From CAYVQB01 sp964453985 (GTDB taxonomy: Bacteria > Babelota > Babeliae > Babelales > UASB340): DNA of 51,523 nucleotides. Below are positions 17,221 through 26,128 of the stretch, piece after piece. The translations under genes were made by a program, and so were the position numbers. Each line of letters begins with the position of its first letter. Positions within the stretch are counted from its first letter, which is position 1. The stretch is from NCBI GenBank assembly GCA_964453985.1, contig CAYVQB010000005.1:1-51523 (forward strand), given 5' to 3'. A model generated the notes under the pieces. That model saw nothing but the letters and a program-made list of their open reading frames with translations, was not told where the DNA came from and did no database searches.

Positions 17221-18651
17221 TTATCTACCCATAGACTTTGCTTTTTCTATGGCTTCTTGCAAATTACCTACCATATAAAAAGCCTGCTCTGGCATATCAT
17301 CACACTGACCAGAAACTATTTTTTCAAAATCATCTACTGTTTGTTCTCTAGGAACAAATCTACCAGGAATATTTGTATGTTGCGCCGCAACAAATAAAGG
17401 CTGAGTCAAAAACTTTTGGATCCTTTTTGCTCTACTCACAACAAGCTTATCTGTATCAGAAAGCTCATCCATGCCTAATATTGCAATAATATCTTGTAGC
17501 TCCTTATATTTTTGCAAAACTTTCTGTACAGCACGTGCTACATCATAATGTTTTTGGCCAACTATTTCTGGTTTTAAACCATTAGATACAGACTCTAAGG
17601 GATCAACGGCAGGATATAAACCAGCTTGGGCAATCTTTCTTGATAACACTGTACTGGCATCTAAGTGTTGGAATGTTGTAGCAGGAGCAGGATCGGTATA
17701 GTCATCAGCTGGGACATAAACAGCCTGTATAGAAGTTATAGAACCACTTTGCGTACTTGTAATACGTTCTTGAAGCATACCCATTTCAGAAGCCAAAGTT
17801 GGCTGATAACCAACAGCAGAAGGCATACGCCCTAGCAATGCAGAAACCTCTGAACCAGCCTGCACGTATCTAAAAATATTATCTATAAATAAAAGAGTAT
17901 CTTTATTTTCTTCATCTCTAAAATACTCGGCCATTGTAAGACCTGTAAGTCCTACACGAAGCCTTGCTCCGGGCATTTCTCCCATTTGTCCAAAAACTAA
18001 TGCTGTTTTATCTATAACTCCAGAGGCTTTCATTTCCATCCAAAGTTCGTTACCTTCTCTGGTTCGTTCGCCAATACCAACAAAAACGGAATAACCGCCA
18101 TGCTCTATTGCAACGTTACGAATCAGTTCTTGTACAACAATAGTTTTGCCAACACCGGCTCCACCAAACAGACCAATTTTTGAACCTTTAATATATGGAC
18201 AAAGAAGATCGAGAACCTTCACTCCTGTCTCAAGAATTTCTTCACTAATCTTTTGTTCTACTAAACTTGGGGCTTGCCGGTATATTGGCCAATGATGCTC
18301 ACATTTAAAATCTTTTGTACCATCAATTGTTTCACCCAAAACATTAAATATGTGGCCCAGGACCGGGCGGCCTACAGGAACTGTTATAGGTTCTCCTGTA
18401 TCTTGAACTTCTAACCCCCTTGTAATACCCTCCAAGGGTTCTAAGGCTATGCAGCGCACAACTCCATCGCCCAAATGCTGTGCTACCTCTAAGCTTATAA
18501 CCTGCTCTTTTGCAGCCAAAGCCTCGCATCTATCCTGACAGGTAATGATTAACCTATTATTAATAGCAGGAACATTGTTTTTCTTAAACTTAACATCAAC
18601 AACCGTTCCACTGATTCTTAATACTTTCCCAAAAAGATCTTTTGTCTGCAT
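17221..18651 (-). CDS. atpD: F-type ATP synthase beta subunit
   Basis: 476 residues; the catalytic subunit of F1. Walker A is GGAGVGKT (about residue 158-165). GERTREGNELWMEM, the Walker B region TLLFIDNIFRYVQAGSEVSA, and YVPADDYTDPAPATTFQHLD are intact, so it should be catalytic. The SALLGRMPSAVGYQPTL form fits the standard F-type rather than the N-ATPase branch. The start has an AAAGG Shine-Dalgarno 7 bases upstream. Only atpD and atpC are here; alpha, gamma, delta and the membrane subunits must be elsewhere, so the locus is split. The upstream 460 bases are non-coding. Confidence 0.95.
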   Translation of the reverse strand: MQTKDLFGKVLRISGTVVDVKFKKNNVPAINNRLIITCQDRCEALAAKEQVISLEVAQHLGDGVVRCIALEPLEGITRGLEVQDTGEPITVPVGRPVLGHIFNVLGETIDGTKDFKCEHHWPIYRQAPSLVEQKISEEILETGVKVLDLLCPYIKGSKIGLFGGAGVGKTIVVQELIRNVAIEHGGYSVFVGIGERTREGNELWMEMKASGVIDKTALVFGQMGEMPGARLRVGLTGLTMAEYFRDEENKDTLLFIDNIFRYVQAGSEVSALLGRMPSAVGYQPTLASEMGMLQERITSTQSGSITSIQAVYVPADDYTDPAPATTFQHLDASTVLSRKIAQAGLYPAVDPLESVSNGLKPEIVGQKHYDVARAVQKVLQKYKELQDIIAILGMDELSDTDKLVVSRAKRIQKFLTQPLFVAAQHTNIPGRFVPREQTVDDFEKIVSGQCDDMPEQAFYMVGNLQEAIEKAKSMGR

Positions 18652-19111
18652 TTTTTTGCCTTTAAAGTTTATATTTCAAAACTTAGTAATTTGGACAGCA
18701 CTGTATCGTCAAACTTATGCCAAGAGATTCTTTTTGTAAAGAATATGAATAAAAAAGCAACCTAAAAAGCACCCAATGGAATTACCTAATAAGCTTACCC
18801 AAATAGAAGTCAGCATTAACAAAATATAACCAAATCACAATGAACTTTAGGCTATGAGACATAAATGGAATTTCTTACATAGGAAAAAGCTTGTAACATA
18901 TCCACGTCCCGTTGTTATATTTACTCCAATTATTATAGATTACATAGAGAAAAACATTCCGAAAAAAAAGAATTTACTCTTCGACTTGAATAAACAGAAT
19001 AAAAACATCGTTGTCGATTTTTCTTATAAAAATTAACAAGATTGTCCCTAAACAAGTCTTTATGCTAATATATAAAGCATAATAAAAATTTAGTTATTTA
19101 AAGGGATAATC
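18652..19111. other. Divergent intergenic region between atpD and secA
   Basis: 460 AT-rich bases holding the promoters of the two divergent operons. A 60-codon open frame at 18854..19036 on the plus strand has no good Shine-Dalgarno or recognisable content, and I do not call it a gene. No RNA gene or obvious terminator-type hairpin was seen. Confidence 0.4.
19042..19071 (+). promoter_or_regulatory. Probable sigma70 promoter of secA
   Basis: TTGTCC (19042-19047) and TAATAT (19066-19071) are separated by 18 bases and lie about 40 bases before the secA start. Confidence 0.45.
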
Positions 19112-21655
19112 ATGATGATAACCAAAGTTCTTGCAAAATTCCTTGGTACAAAAAATGAGCGCGAGCTCAAAAGAATGCAACCAATCGTACAAAAGATCAA
19201 CTTACTAGAAGAAGAGATGCAAAATCTCAAAGATTGTGAGTTAACAGAAAAAACAAATTTTTTCAGGGAACGAATCGCAAAAGGTGAATCGCTGGATAGC
19301 ATCCTACCAGAAGCCTTTGCTGTAGTTCGTGAAACAAGTAAAAGAAAATTAGGCGAACGTCATTACGACGTACAGCTAATCGGTGGAATAGTTCTTCATG
19401 AAGGCAAAATAGCTGAAATGAGAACCGGTGAAGGTAAAACCCTCACATCAACCCTAGCAATTTATCTAAATGCACTGGCCGGCAAAGGCGTACACATCAT
19501 AACAGTAAACGATTACCTAGCAAAACGTGACGCTGAATGGATGAGCCCAGTGTTCCATCACTTAAACATGGAAGTTGGCATCATACAAAATATGATGAAT
19601 GACGAAGAACGTAAAAAAGCATATAACGCCGACATTACATACGGTACAAATAACGAATTTGGTTTTGACTACTTACGTGACAATATGAAATTTGATCTCA
19701 AAGATTACGTACAAAGAGATCAACATTATGCAATTGTCGATGAAGTAGACTCAATCTTAATTGACGAAGCAAGAACGCCTCTTATTATCTCTGGGCCAAG
19801 TGAAAAAGGCAGTGATCTTTATCATGTAGCAAACAGAGCAGTTTTAGGCTTGAAAAAAGAAGACGATTTTGAAGTAGACGAAAAAGCAAAATCTGTACAA
19901 TTAACAGAATCAGGTATAGACAAAATTGAACATGCAATGAGCGTAAACAACTTGTACGCACCAGAAAATATTCTACACTTGCACCATGCACAACAAGCAT
20001 TAAAAGCTAACGCTTTATTCTCTAAAGACGTTGACTACGTTGTAAAAGATGGTGAAGTTCTAATTGTTGATGAATTCACCGGAAGAATTCTAGCTGGAAG
20101 AAGATATAGTGATGGCCTGCACCAAGCTTTAGAATCTAAAGAAGGCGTGAAGGTTGAAAAAGAAAACCAAACTCTTGCAACCATTACATTGCAAAATTAC
20201 TTCAGAATGTATGATAAACTTGCAGGTATGACAGGTACAGCAGAAACAGAGGTAGCCGAGTTTCATAATATCTACAAACTGGGCGTAACAGTTATACCAA
20301 CACATAGACCAATGGTCCGTGACGATCAAGCTGATATTATTTTCTTAACAAGAGATGACAAATTTCAAGCAGTGGCTGAAGATATAAAAAGATGTTACGC
20401 AAGCAAACAACCTGTACTTGTAGGTACAGTTGCAATCGAAACATCAGAATATTTGAGTCATATCTTATACAATGAAGGTGTACCCCATAATATCTTGAAC
20501 GCAAAGCAACATGAACGTGAAGCTGAGATTGTTAAAGAAGCTGGTGAGCAAGGTAAAATTACTATTGCTACGAATATGGCTGGTCGTGGTACCGATATTA
20601 AACTAGGCGAGGGCGTTATAGAGCTTGGCGGCTTACGTATTATTGGTACAGAACGTCATGAAAGCAGACGTATTGATAACCAGTTACGAGGTCGAGCTGG
20701 TCGTCAAGGTGATCCCGGTTCATCAAAGTTCTATTTATCCTTAGAAGATGATCTCATAAGAGTCTTTGGTGGAGAAAAGCTTAAAAATACTATGATGCGT
20801 ATTGGTATGAAACCTGGAGAGAGCATTGAGCATAATATGGTTTCCCGTAGCATAGAAAAAGCGCAAGAAAAAGTCGAAAAACACAACTTTGAAATTAGAA
20901 AACATCTTTTAGAATATGATGATGTATTGAACCAACAAAGAACTGTAATCTATGATTATCGTCGAGATATTCTTGAAGGGTCACAACAGCTACTAGACCT
21001 TGTAAAGAGTATTATAAGGGATATCATAAGCAATCTGTTTGGTATTTATTGTCCTAAAACCAGATGTGATCAACAAGCTGAAGCTGAGATTCTTAATTCT
21101 TTAGAAAAGTTAACTAATATTCCAAAAGCAACTTTTGATAAAGCTGATCTTAATAAATCAGACTCTATAAATTTTGAAAACAAAATTACAGATCTTTTAG
21201 CTTATGAATACGAACAATACAGAAACTTAATACCTGAAGAAATAGTTAACGATGCTGAAAAATGGCTACTATTAGAAACTGTTGATCAAGCATGGAAAAA
21301 TCATTTACAAAATATCGATCACTTAAAAGAAGGTATTGGCTTACGTGGTTACGGCCAAAAGAACCCGTTGGTTGAATATAAAAAAGAAGCTTTTGAACTC
21401 TTTCAGGATATGATGCGCCAAATCAAATGGGATATTGTACAAAGAATATTCAGAATGCGACCAGAGAACTTTGATTCTGCAGCTATACATTCTATAGAAC
21501 AAGAAAAAGAAAAAGAACTTGCCAACTTGCAAATAGGTGGTGACGATAGTAGCAAAGAAAGCAGAACTGTACATAGAGATGAACCTAAGGTAAAAAGAAA
21601 TGATCCTTGCCCTTGTGGTTCTGGTAAAAAGTTTAAAAAATGTTGTGGAAAATAA
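19112..21655 (+). CDS. secA: Protein translocase ATPase SecA
   Basis: 847 residues; the cytosolic motor that pushes preproteins through SecYEG. Landmarks are MRTGEGKT (Walker A), TYGTNNEFGFDYLRDN, VDEVDSILIDEARTPLIISG (the DEAD-like Walker B), and TIATNMAGRGTDIKL with QLRGRAGRQGDPGSS in the second motor domain. The C-terminal zinc-binding tail (RNDPCPCGSGKKFKKCC), which contacts SecB and lipids, is intact. An AAAGGGA Shine-Dalgarno precedes two adjacent ATG codons; the first is used here. Only one base separates its stop from the ATG of the adenylate kinase gene, so the two are co-transcribed and likely coupled. Confidence 0.97.
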   Translation: MMITKVLAKFLGTKNERELKRMQPIVQKINLLEEEMQNLKDCELTEKTNFFRERIAKGESLDSILPEAFAVVRETSKRKLGERHYDVQLIGGIVLHEGKIAEMRTGEGKTLTSTLAIYLNALAGKGVHIITVNDYLAKRDAEWMSPVFHHLNMEVGIIQNMMNDEERKKAYNADITYGTNNEFGFDYLRDNMKFDLKDYVQRDQHYAIVDEVDSILIDEARTPLIISGPSEKGSDLYHVANRAVLGLKKEDDFEVDEKAKSVQLTESGIDKIEHAMSVNNLYAPENILHLHHAQQALKANALFSKDVDYVVKDGEVLIVDEFTGRILAGRRYSDGLHQALESKEGVKVEKENQTLATITLQNYFRMYDKLAGMTGTAETEVAEFHNIYKLGVTVIPTHRPMVRDDQADIIFLTRDDKFQAVAEDIKRCYASKQPVLVGTVAIETSEYLSHILYNEGVPHNILNAKQHEREAEIVKEAGEQGKITIATNMAGRGTDIKLGEGVIELGGLRIIGTERHESRRIDNQLRGRAGRQGDPGSSKFYLSLEDDLIRVFGGEKLKNTMMRIGMKPGESIEHNMVSRSIEKAQEKVEKHNFEIRKHLLEYDDVLNQQRTVIYDYRRDILEGSQQLLDLVKSIIRDIISNLFGIYCPKTRCDQQAEAEILNSLEKLTNIPKATFDKADLNKSDSINFENKITDLLAYEYEQYRNLIPEEIVNDAEKWLLLETVDQAWKNHLQNIDHLKEGIGLRGYGQKNPLVEYKKEAFELFQDMMRQIKWDIVQRIFRMRPENFDSAAIHSIEQEKEKELANLQIGGDDSSKESRTVHRDEPKVKRNDPCPCGSGKKFKKCCGK

Positions 21656-21656
21656 T

Positions 21657-22403
21657 ATGAAAAAATTTAATTTATTTGTTGGTTTAATATTACTAGTATC
21701 ACTTACATCTTGCTGGAAAGGTGACACAATGCAAAAACAAAATAAAACAATCTTTTCTTTCTTTGGAGCTCCAGGGTCTGGAAAAGGTACGCTCGCAGAA
21801 CAAGTAGTAGATCAATTAGATTATTTAACTCTTTCTACCGGTGATCTTTTAAGAGAAAATATCGCAAAAGGTACAGAGATTGGTAAAAAGGTTAAAGATT
21901 ATTTAGATAAAGGGAAACTTGTTCCTGATCAATTGATCACAGATATGGTTAAAGACTGGCTTATTTCTAAAAAAGACAGTAATAAAAACATAATTCTTGA
22001 TGGTTTTCCTAGAACTAAAGAACAGGCAGAAAGCTTATTAAAGATTATTAAAACAGATCTACCTGAACATAACTTGAGAATAATCGCTTTAGATATGCCA
22101 GAAAAAGAAATTGTTTCTCGTCTTTCAGGCAGAAGAGTTTGCCCTAATAAAGAATGTAAAGCTGTTTATAATATTGCAATGCCAGGAATTGAAGATGGCG
22201 GCAAATGTCCAAAATGTGGCACAAGAATAGTTACCAGAGAAGATGATAAACCTGAAGTCATTAAAGATCGCTTCACAGTTTATAAAAAACATGAAACTGA
22301 TTTGATTGATTTTTATAAATCAGCTGGACAAAAAATTGAGACTATAAATATTTCTGAATTAAACAAAGAAAAGGTTTTTGATAAATTCAAAGCTATTGCT
22401 TAG
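21657..22403 (+). CDS. adk: Adenylate kinase with optional lipoprotein signal peptide
   Basis: Interconverts ATP+AMP and 2 ADP. The P-loop GAPGSGKGT is at residues 37-45 of the long form. The LID carries four cysteines (CPNKEC and CPKC), a zinc-binding lid. The long form (248 residues) starts MKKFNLFVGLILLVSLTSC, a lipoprotein signal with lipobox LTSC (C19). A second in-frame ATG at 21729 gives a 224-residue protein of normal family length and is preceded by a strong Shine-Dalgarno (AAAGGTGA, 4-base spacing). The first ATG has only GGAAAA but follows the secA stop by one base. Both starts look usable, giving exported and cytosolic forms. This dual-form idea is inference. Confidence 0.9.
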   Translation: MKKFNLFVGLILLVSLTSCWKGDTMQKQNKTIFSFFGAPGSGKGTLAEQVVDQLDYLTLSTGDLLRENIAKGTEIGKKVKDYLDKGKLVPDQLITDMVKDWLISKKDSNKNIILDGFPRTKEQAESLLKIIKTDLPEHNLRIIALDMPEKEIVSRLSGRRVCPNKECKAVYNIAMPGIEDGGKCPKCGTRIVTREDDKPEVIKDRFTVYKKHETDLIDFYKSAGQKIETINISELNKEKVFDKFKAIA

Positions 22404-22430
22404 TTTTTTTTAGAAAAAGTTTTAAGATTT

Positions 22431-22459
22431 GCCGTTCGAGTTTTTCGAACGGCTTTTTT
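22431..22459 (+). terminator. Rho-independent terminator after adk
   Basis: Perfect 9-bp stem GCCGTTCGA/TCGAACGGC with a 5-base loop, followed by six T. It ends the secA-adk transcript. Confidence 0.9.
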
Positions 22460-22472
22460 ATTAGGTTAAGTA

Positions 22473-22859
22473 GTGAAGAAAATCCTAATCTCGCTAGTTT
22501 TATTAATAAATTTAACAGAATCAAACCTTCTTTCAATGCAAAGGCACACACATCTCCATTACTCTCTATCTGATCAATTTGCTCACATAATAAACACTTA
22601 TAACAACTCAAATTACTCCTGCGCATTCATTCTATTAATAAGCAGAACAAGTCCCGGATTACTACAACAAATCGCAAATGGTCTTAGAAAAATAGATCTG
22701 CACGATAAAAGATATATAAAATCTACAATTACACGAATACAAGACTTAATGGAAATTAATAAAAAATTCTTGTATAAGCAAAACTTATCTATTTATGCTC
22801 AAGAAAAACAAAACGCTCTACAATCTTTGATAGCTAGACTAAACTCATTGAAAAAATAA
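22473..22859 (+). CDS. Small secreted protein of unknown function (GTG start)
   Basis: 128 residues from a GTG codon; the product begins MKKILISLVLLINLTESNLL, which reads as a signal peptide, so I favour this start over an internal ATG that would remove it. The rest is helical and charged, with a lysine/glutamine-rich C-terminal half (EKQNALQSLIARLNSLKK). No known motif is seen. It starts 13 bases past the adk terminator T-run, with a weak Shine-Dalgarno, so it depends on read-through or an unseen promoter. Confidence is moderate. Confidence 0.5.
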   Translation: MKKILISLVLLINLTESNLLSMQRHTHLHYSLSDQFAHIINTYNNSNYSCAFILLISRTSPGLLQQIANGLRKIDLHDKRYIKSTITRIQDLMEINKKFLYKQNLSIYAQEKQNALQSLIARLNSLKK

Positions 22860-22887
22860 TTATTATTCTTTACTTAAGGGAGATCAT

Positions 22888-23559
22888 ATGAAGAAAAGAT
22901 TCTTTTTAACACAAATGGCATTGCTTGTAATCACTTTATCAGCGCAAAATCTATATGCAGCACAAACAAAATTAAACGCAACAAAAAAAGACCTCTTTAA
23001 ACCTAAAGTCATCAAACCTAAAAAAGAAAATAAGCCAGTAATAACAACAGAATCAATCATAGAATCTCAAATAAATGCAGATTATGACACCTGCTCCAAA
23101 CTTCTTAACCTATTAAAACCAGAAGCTAAGTTTAAAACAAAGAAAAATGTAACCTTAAATGCCACACTCTCTACAATAGTAGCAATATCAGCAGGGGCTT
23201 TATTAAAAAAGATATTAGGAAAAATAAACAAAGGGAGTTCTTTTAATACAGCATCTTATCTTATTGGAATACCTGTTTATCTAGTAGCCCACCATCTCTG
23301 TGAAAAACACTTAAGCAATCTGGTACAAGTTACTTATACAAATTTCGTAAAATCTATAATCAAAAACTGGGAGCTATATAAAATTTATATTCCAGAAGAA
23401 TTTCATGATAAATTTCAACCATTATTAGAAAAATATAATCAAAATCAAAAAGTAGAAATCTCAGAGTCTGACGCATGCAACTTGTTAATAGATTTAATTA
23501 GTTGCTTAAAATTAAAAATGAAAAGTTTAGAGGAACTAAAGCACCTAAGTTTGAGATAA
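22888..23559 (+). CDS. Secreted or membrane protein of unknown function
   Basis: 223 residues with a signal peptide (MKKRFFLTQMALLVITLSAQNLYAA), then a lysine-rich segment. A hydrophobic region around residues 88-138 (TLSTIVAISAGALLKKILG and YLIGIPVYLVAHHLC) may form one or two membrane helices. The remainder is helical and charged. No family recognised. A GGGAG Shine-Dalgarno supports the start. Its 3' end overlaps the convergent ftsI 3' end by 15 bases. It probably forms a unit with 22473..22859, 28 bases upstream. Confidence 0.6.
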   Translation: MKKRFFLTQMALLVITLSAQNLYAAQTKLNATKKDLFKPKVIKPKKENKPVITTESIIESQINADYDTCSKLLNLLKPEAKFKTKKNVTLNATLSTIVAISAGALLKKILGKINKGSSFNTASYLIGIPVYLVAHHLCEKHLSNLVQVTYTNFVKSIIKNWELYKIYIPEEFHDKFQPLLEKYNQNQKVEISESDACNLLIDLISCLKLKMKSLEELKHLSLR

Positions 23560-25191
23560 AGCTGGATGCATTAGATCGTAAATGATCATCTTCTGTGCAA
23601 CGTTATTAAATAAGGGTGCTGTAACCTGGGACGCCCATAAACCAGCACCCTTAGGTTCCTGAATAAAGGTCACAACCACTCTTTTATAATCATCCTTTTC
23701 AATAATTCCACCAAAAGAATAAATATGATACTTCCTTGAATACTTACCATCTTTAACAGCACGTGCTGTACCAGTCTTACCCATCACACGGTAGCCCTGC
23801 AAACCTTGTGCATAATTCTTACCAATAGTTTGTAAAATATCTTTAGTCTGCTCTATAGCTTCAGTTTTATAAATTTTTTGATGCGCGGTATTACGATTTC
23901 TTGGAGGATTAGTTACTAAAATAGGATCAAAATCATAACCACCATTGGCTATAATACAAAACGCTTTACCTAATTGTAACAAGGAGGCCATTATCTCATA
24001 TCCAAATGACATAACCATAACAGAAGGTCGCGACCAATTATTTGGAGGGTTTACAAAACCGGCACGTTCTCCAGGAAACCTTATATTAGTCTTGCTACCA
24101 AAACCCAGCCTTAAAAGTTGTGTATAAAGTTTAGGCCCCAAACGTTTTGCAACCTTAGCAGTACCAACATTACTTGAATATCTTATAACATCAGAGAAAG
24201 ACAGAATCCCCAAAGGCTTCCAATTCTCTACCCTAAACTTATCTATATATGCAAATTTACCCTCACAATCAAAAAGTTCATCGGGAGTAACAACCTCTTC
24301 TTCTAAGGCAGCCAAAGCAGTAAAAGCTTTTACAACTGAGCCTAACTCATAAAGATCTGTAACAATTTTATTCTTACTATTTTCTATAAATTTTATATCT
24401 TTTTGATTTGGATCAAAATCAGGATAATTAGCCATAACAAGAATCTTGCCAGTATCAGGCTCCATGATCAACACTGAACCTGACTTTGCCTGAAAATTAT
24501 CAACTGTCTTTTTTAATTCATCATAAACAAGATATTGCAACTTACTATCGATGGTTAAGCTTACAGTCTCGCCCTTTTCGCCTTCTTGTAAAATCTCTTT
24601 TTCAAAATAAAAATGCCCTGACCTTGCATCTTGTTCTACTTTGACTGTTGTTGGATAACCAGCAAGGCGTCGATCAAACTCCAACTCTGTGCCCGCAATA
24701 CCAATATTATCTATGTCGGTAAATCCTACAATTGTTGACGTAGAAGAAAAAGGATAAAATCTTTGAGGCTCACTTACAAAATGAATATCTTTCAGATCAA
24801 AATTCTTAAACCACTCTAAGCGTGACTCCGTTAAACCCCGCTCAAGCCACGCAAATTTTTTATTTTTATCCAGCTTTATTTTTCTATATATATTCCTGAA
24901 ATATCTATTCAGGAATTTTTCAGTATTTCTAGTTTCTGTAAACTGCTTGGGTAATATAAAAACAGAAGTAGTATCTTTGTTTAAAGCTAAAGGCTCTTTA
25001 TTTTTATCATATATACGCGCCCTCAACGGACTTATTTTAAGTTCAACTTCATACTGCTGCTTTGCCAAGTTTTGGAAAAAATTTTGTCTATAAACTTGAA
25101 CCAAAAAAAGTCTTGCAAAAATTACTATATAAAGAACAAAAAAGAAGGATAAAACTACAAATATGCGTGGTTTATAATTCTTTTTTAACAT
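23545..25191 (-). CDS. ftsI: Peptidoglycan transpeptidase, FtsI/PBP3-type
   Basis: 548-residue class B penicillin-binding protein that cross-links septal peptidoglycan in the periplasm. One N-terminal membrane anchor (residues ~10-32) is followed by the non-penicillin-binding module (RARIYDKN at 57-64). The transpeptidase domain has the catalytic SxxK in ELGSVVKAF (S285, K288), SSN at 340-342 and KTGTA at 473-477. It sits directly after an FtsL-like gene, 20 bases apart, matching the conserved ftsL-ftsI order of the division cluster. The rest of that cluster is absent here. Presence implies at least septal peptidoglycan synthesis. Confidence 0.92.
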   Translation of the reverse strand: MLKKNYKPRIFVVLSFFFVLYIVIFARLFLVQVYRQNFFQNLAKQQYEVELKISPLRARIYDKNKEPLALNKDTTSVFILPKQFTETRNTEKFLNRYFRNIYRKIKLDKNKKFAWLERGLTESRLEWFKNFDLKDIHFVSEPQRFYPFSSTSTIVGFTDIDNIGIAGTELEFDRRLAGYPTTVKVEQDARSGHFYFEKEILQEGEKGETVSLTIDSKLQYLVYDELKKTVDNFQAKSGSVLIMEPDTGKILVMANYPDFDPNQKDIKFIENSKNKIVTDLYELGSVVKAFTALAALEEEVVTPDELFDCEGKFAYIDKFRVENWKPLGILSFSDVIRYSSNVGTAKVAKRLGPKLYTQLLRLGFGSKTNIRFPGERAGFVNPPNNWSRPSVMVMSFGYEIMASLLQLGKAFCIIANGGYDFDPILVTNPPRNRNTAHQKIYKTEAIEQTKDILQTIGKNYAQGLQGYRVMGKTGTARAVKDGKYSRKYHIYSFGGIIEKDDYKRVVVTFIQEPKGAGLWASQVTAPLFNNVAQKMIIYDLMHPALSQT

Positions 25192-25211
25192 GACCTACCA
25201 CCCCAATATAT

Positions 25212-25487
25212 TTAAAGATTTTTTTCTGTAATGGTTACTATTTGCGACAACTTTAACGGCTTCATACCTAAGTCTTGGCAGGCAAACTGCTTAACTTTAT
25301 CTTGATTTTTTAAGGTATAAAGCTGTACTAAAAGATTTTCCTTTTTTCCTTTAAGCTCACTTATATTCTTTTGAGCTCTCTGTTTTTCATAATTTAGTTT
25401 TATTAATTGGTTATGTTGATATATTTTTATAAATATAAAAACAAAAATCGAGATAAAAAGTAACGACAAAAATTTAGCTCTACTCAT
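25212..25487 (-). CDS. ftsL: FtsL-like cell division protein
   Basis: 91 residues: a short N-terminus, one membrane helix (FLSLLFISIFVFIFIKIY), then a periplasmic coiled-coil (KLNYEKQRAQKNISELKGKK) and a short tail. This is the FtsL/DivIC architecture, a bitopic scaffold that works with FtsB, FtsQ and FtsI at the septum. Sequence similarity in this family is always low; the call rests on architecture and its position just before ftsI. Confidence 0.72.
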   Translation of the reverse strand: MSRAKFLSLLFISIFVFIFIKIYQHNQLIKLNYEKQRAQKNISELKGKKENLLVQLYTLKNQDKVKQFACQDLGMKPLKLSQIVTITEKNL

Positions 25488-25607
25488 TTTCTAACCTTTC
25501 TCTGGCACTGAAAGTATAAAATTAATATTATATATACAACTCAAAATTTTCCAGATATTATATATTTTAAAAGGAAGAACATTTTTTACAATGTATAGGA
25601 GAGTAGT

Positions 25608-26048
25608 ATGAATAAGGCTATTGCGTTATTTTTGATCTCGAGCTTGCCTCTAATTTCTGGCTGCAAATGGTCTGATGACAAAACAAAGGATCAAGAACCT
25701 AAAGATAGTAAAGTTGTTGTCATCGAAGACAAAGTTGTCAAAATCAATTCTGAAGCAGATCTCAAAAAGTTAATCCATTCTAAAAAGCCAGTGGTTCTAA
25801 AGTTTGAAACTGGCTGGTGTGGTGCCTGTAAAGTTATGGAACCTGTTTATAAAAAAGCAGCAACAAAATTTGAAGATGTAACTTTTGTTACTGTTGATGC
25901 TGACAAATTTGGTTCTGTTGCTAAAGAGTATGAAATTTTAGGTGTTCCTACCTTCATCTTTATTAAAGATGGCAAAGTTCTAGAAAAAACTGTCGGTGGA
26001 CTACAGGAAGACAAGTTTTTTGAAACAATAGAAACTACTTTTAAATAG
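25608..26048 (+). CDS. Lipoprotein thioredoxin
   Basis: 146 residues. The N-terminus MNKAIALFLISSLPLISGC is a lipoprotein signal with lipobox ISGC (C19), followed by a charged linker. The thioredoxin domain has the active site WCGAC (C71, C74) and the cis-proline loop GVPTF, so it should be redox-active. CGAC rather than CGPC is a variant seen in some thioredoxin-like proteins. There is no internal start, so the protein is expected only as an exported, membrane-anchored form. It may receive electrons through the CcdA-like protein at 32504..33331 or from the lipoprotein TrxR-Trx fusion. A GGAG Shine-Dalgarno and a strong terminator frame it as a single-gene unit. Confidence 0.9.
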   Translation: MNKAIALFLISSLPLISGCKWSDDKTKDQEPKDSKVVVIEDKVVKINSEADLKKLIHSKKPVVLKFETGWCGACKVMEPVYKKAATKFEDVTFVTVDADKFGSVAKEYEILGVPTFIFIKDGKVLEKTVGGLQEDKFFETIETTFK

Positions 26049-26072
26049 AAATTTTAATCTAAACTAAAAAAG

Positions 26073-26100
26073 AGCAGGGATTTATCCCTGCTCTTTTTTT
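26073..26100. terminator. Bidirectional terminator after lipoprotein thioredoxin
   Basis: An 11-bp stem (AGAGCAGGGAT/ATCCCTGCTCT) with T-runs on both strands lies between the thioredoxin stop and the convergent gene 26129..26605. A near-identical copy lies at 26819..26846. Confidence 0.9.
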
Positions 26101-26128
26101 TAATTTTATTCATGTAAATTTTATGATA

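Noticed and set aside
17221..18651. N-ATPase type beta subunit, suggested by the isolated atpD-atpC order
   Set aside because: The SALLGRMPSAVGYQPTL region and other blocks fit the ordinary F-type beta subunit; no N-ATPase partner genes follow.
18854..19036. 60-codon open frame between atpD and secA on the plus strand
   Set aside because: No Shine-Dalgarno of note, no signal peptide and no recognisable content; it lies in a promoter-bearing divergent intergenic region.
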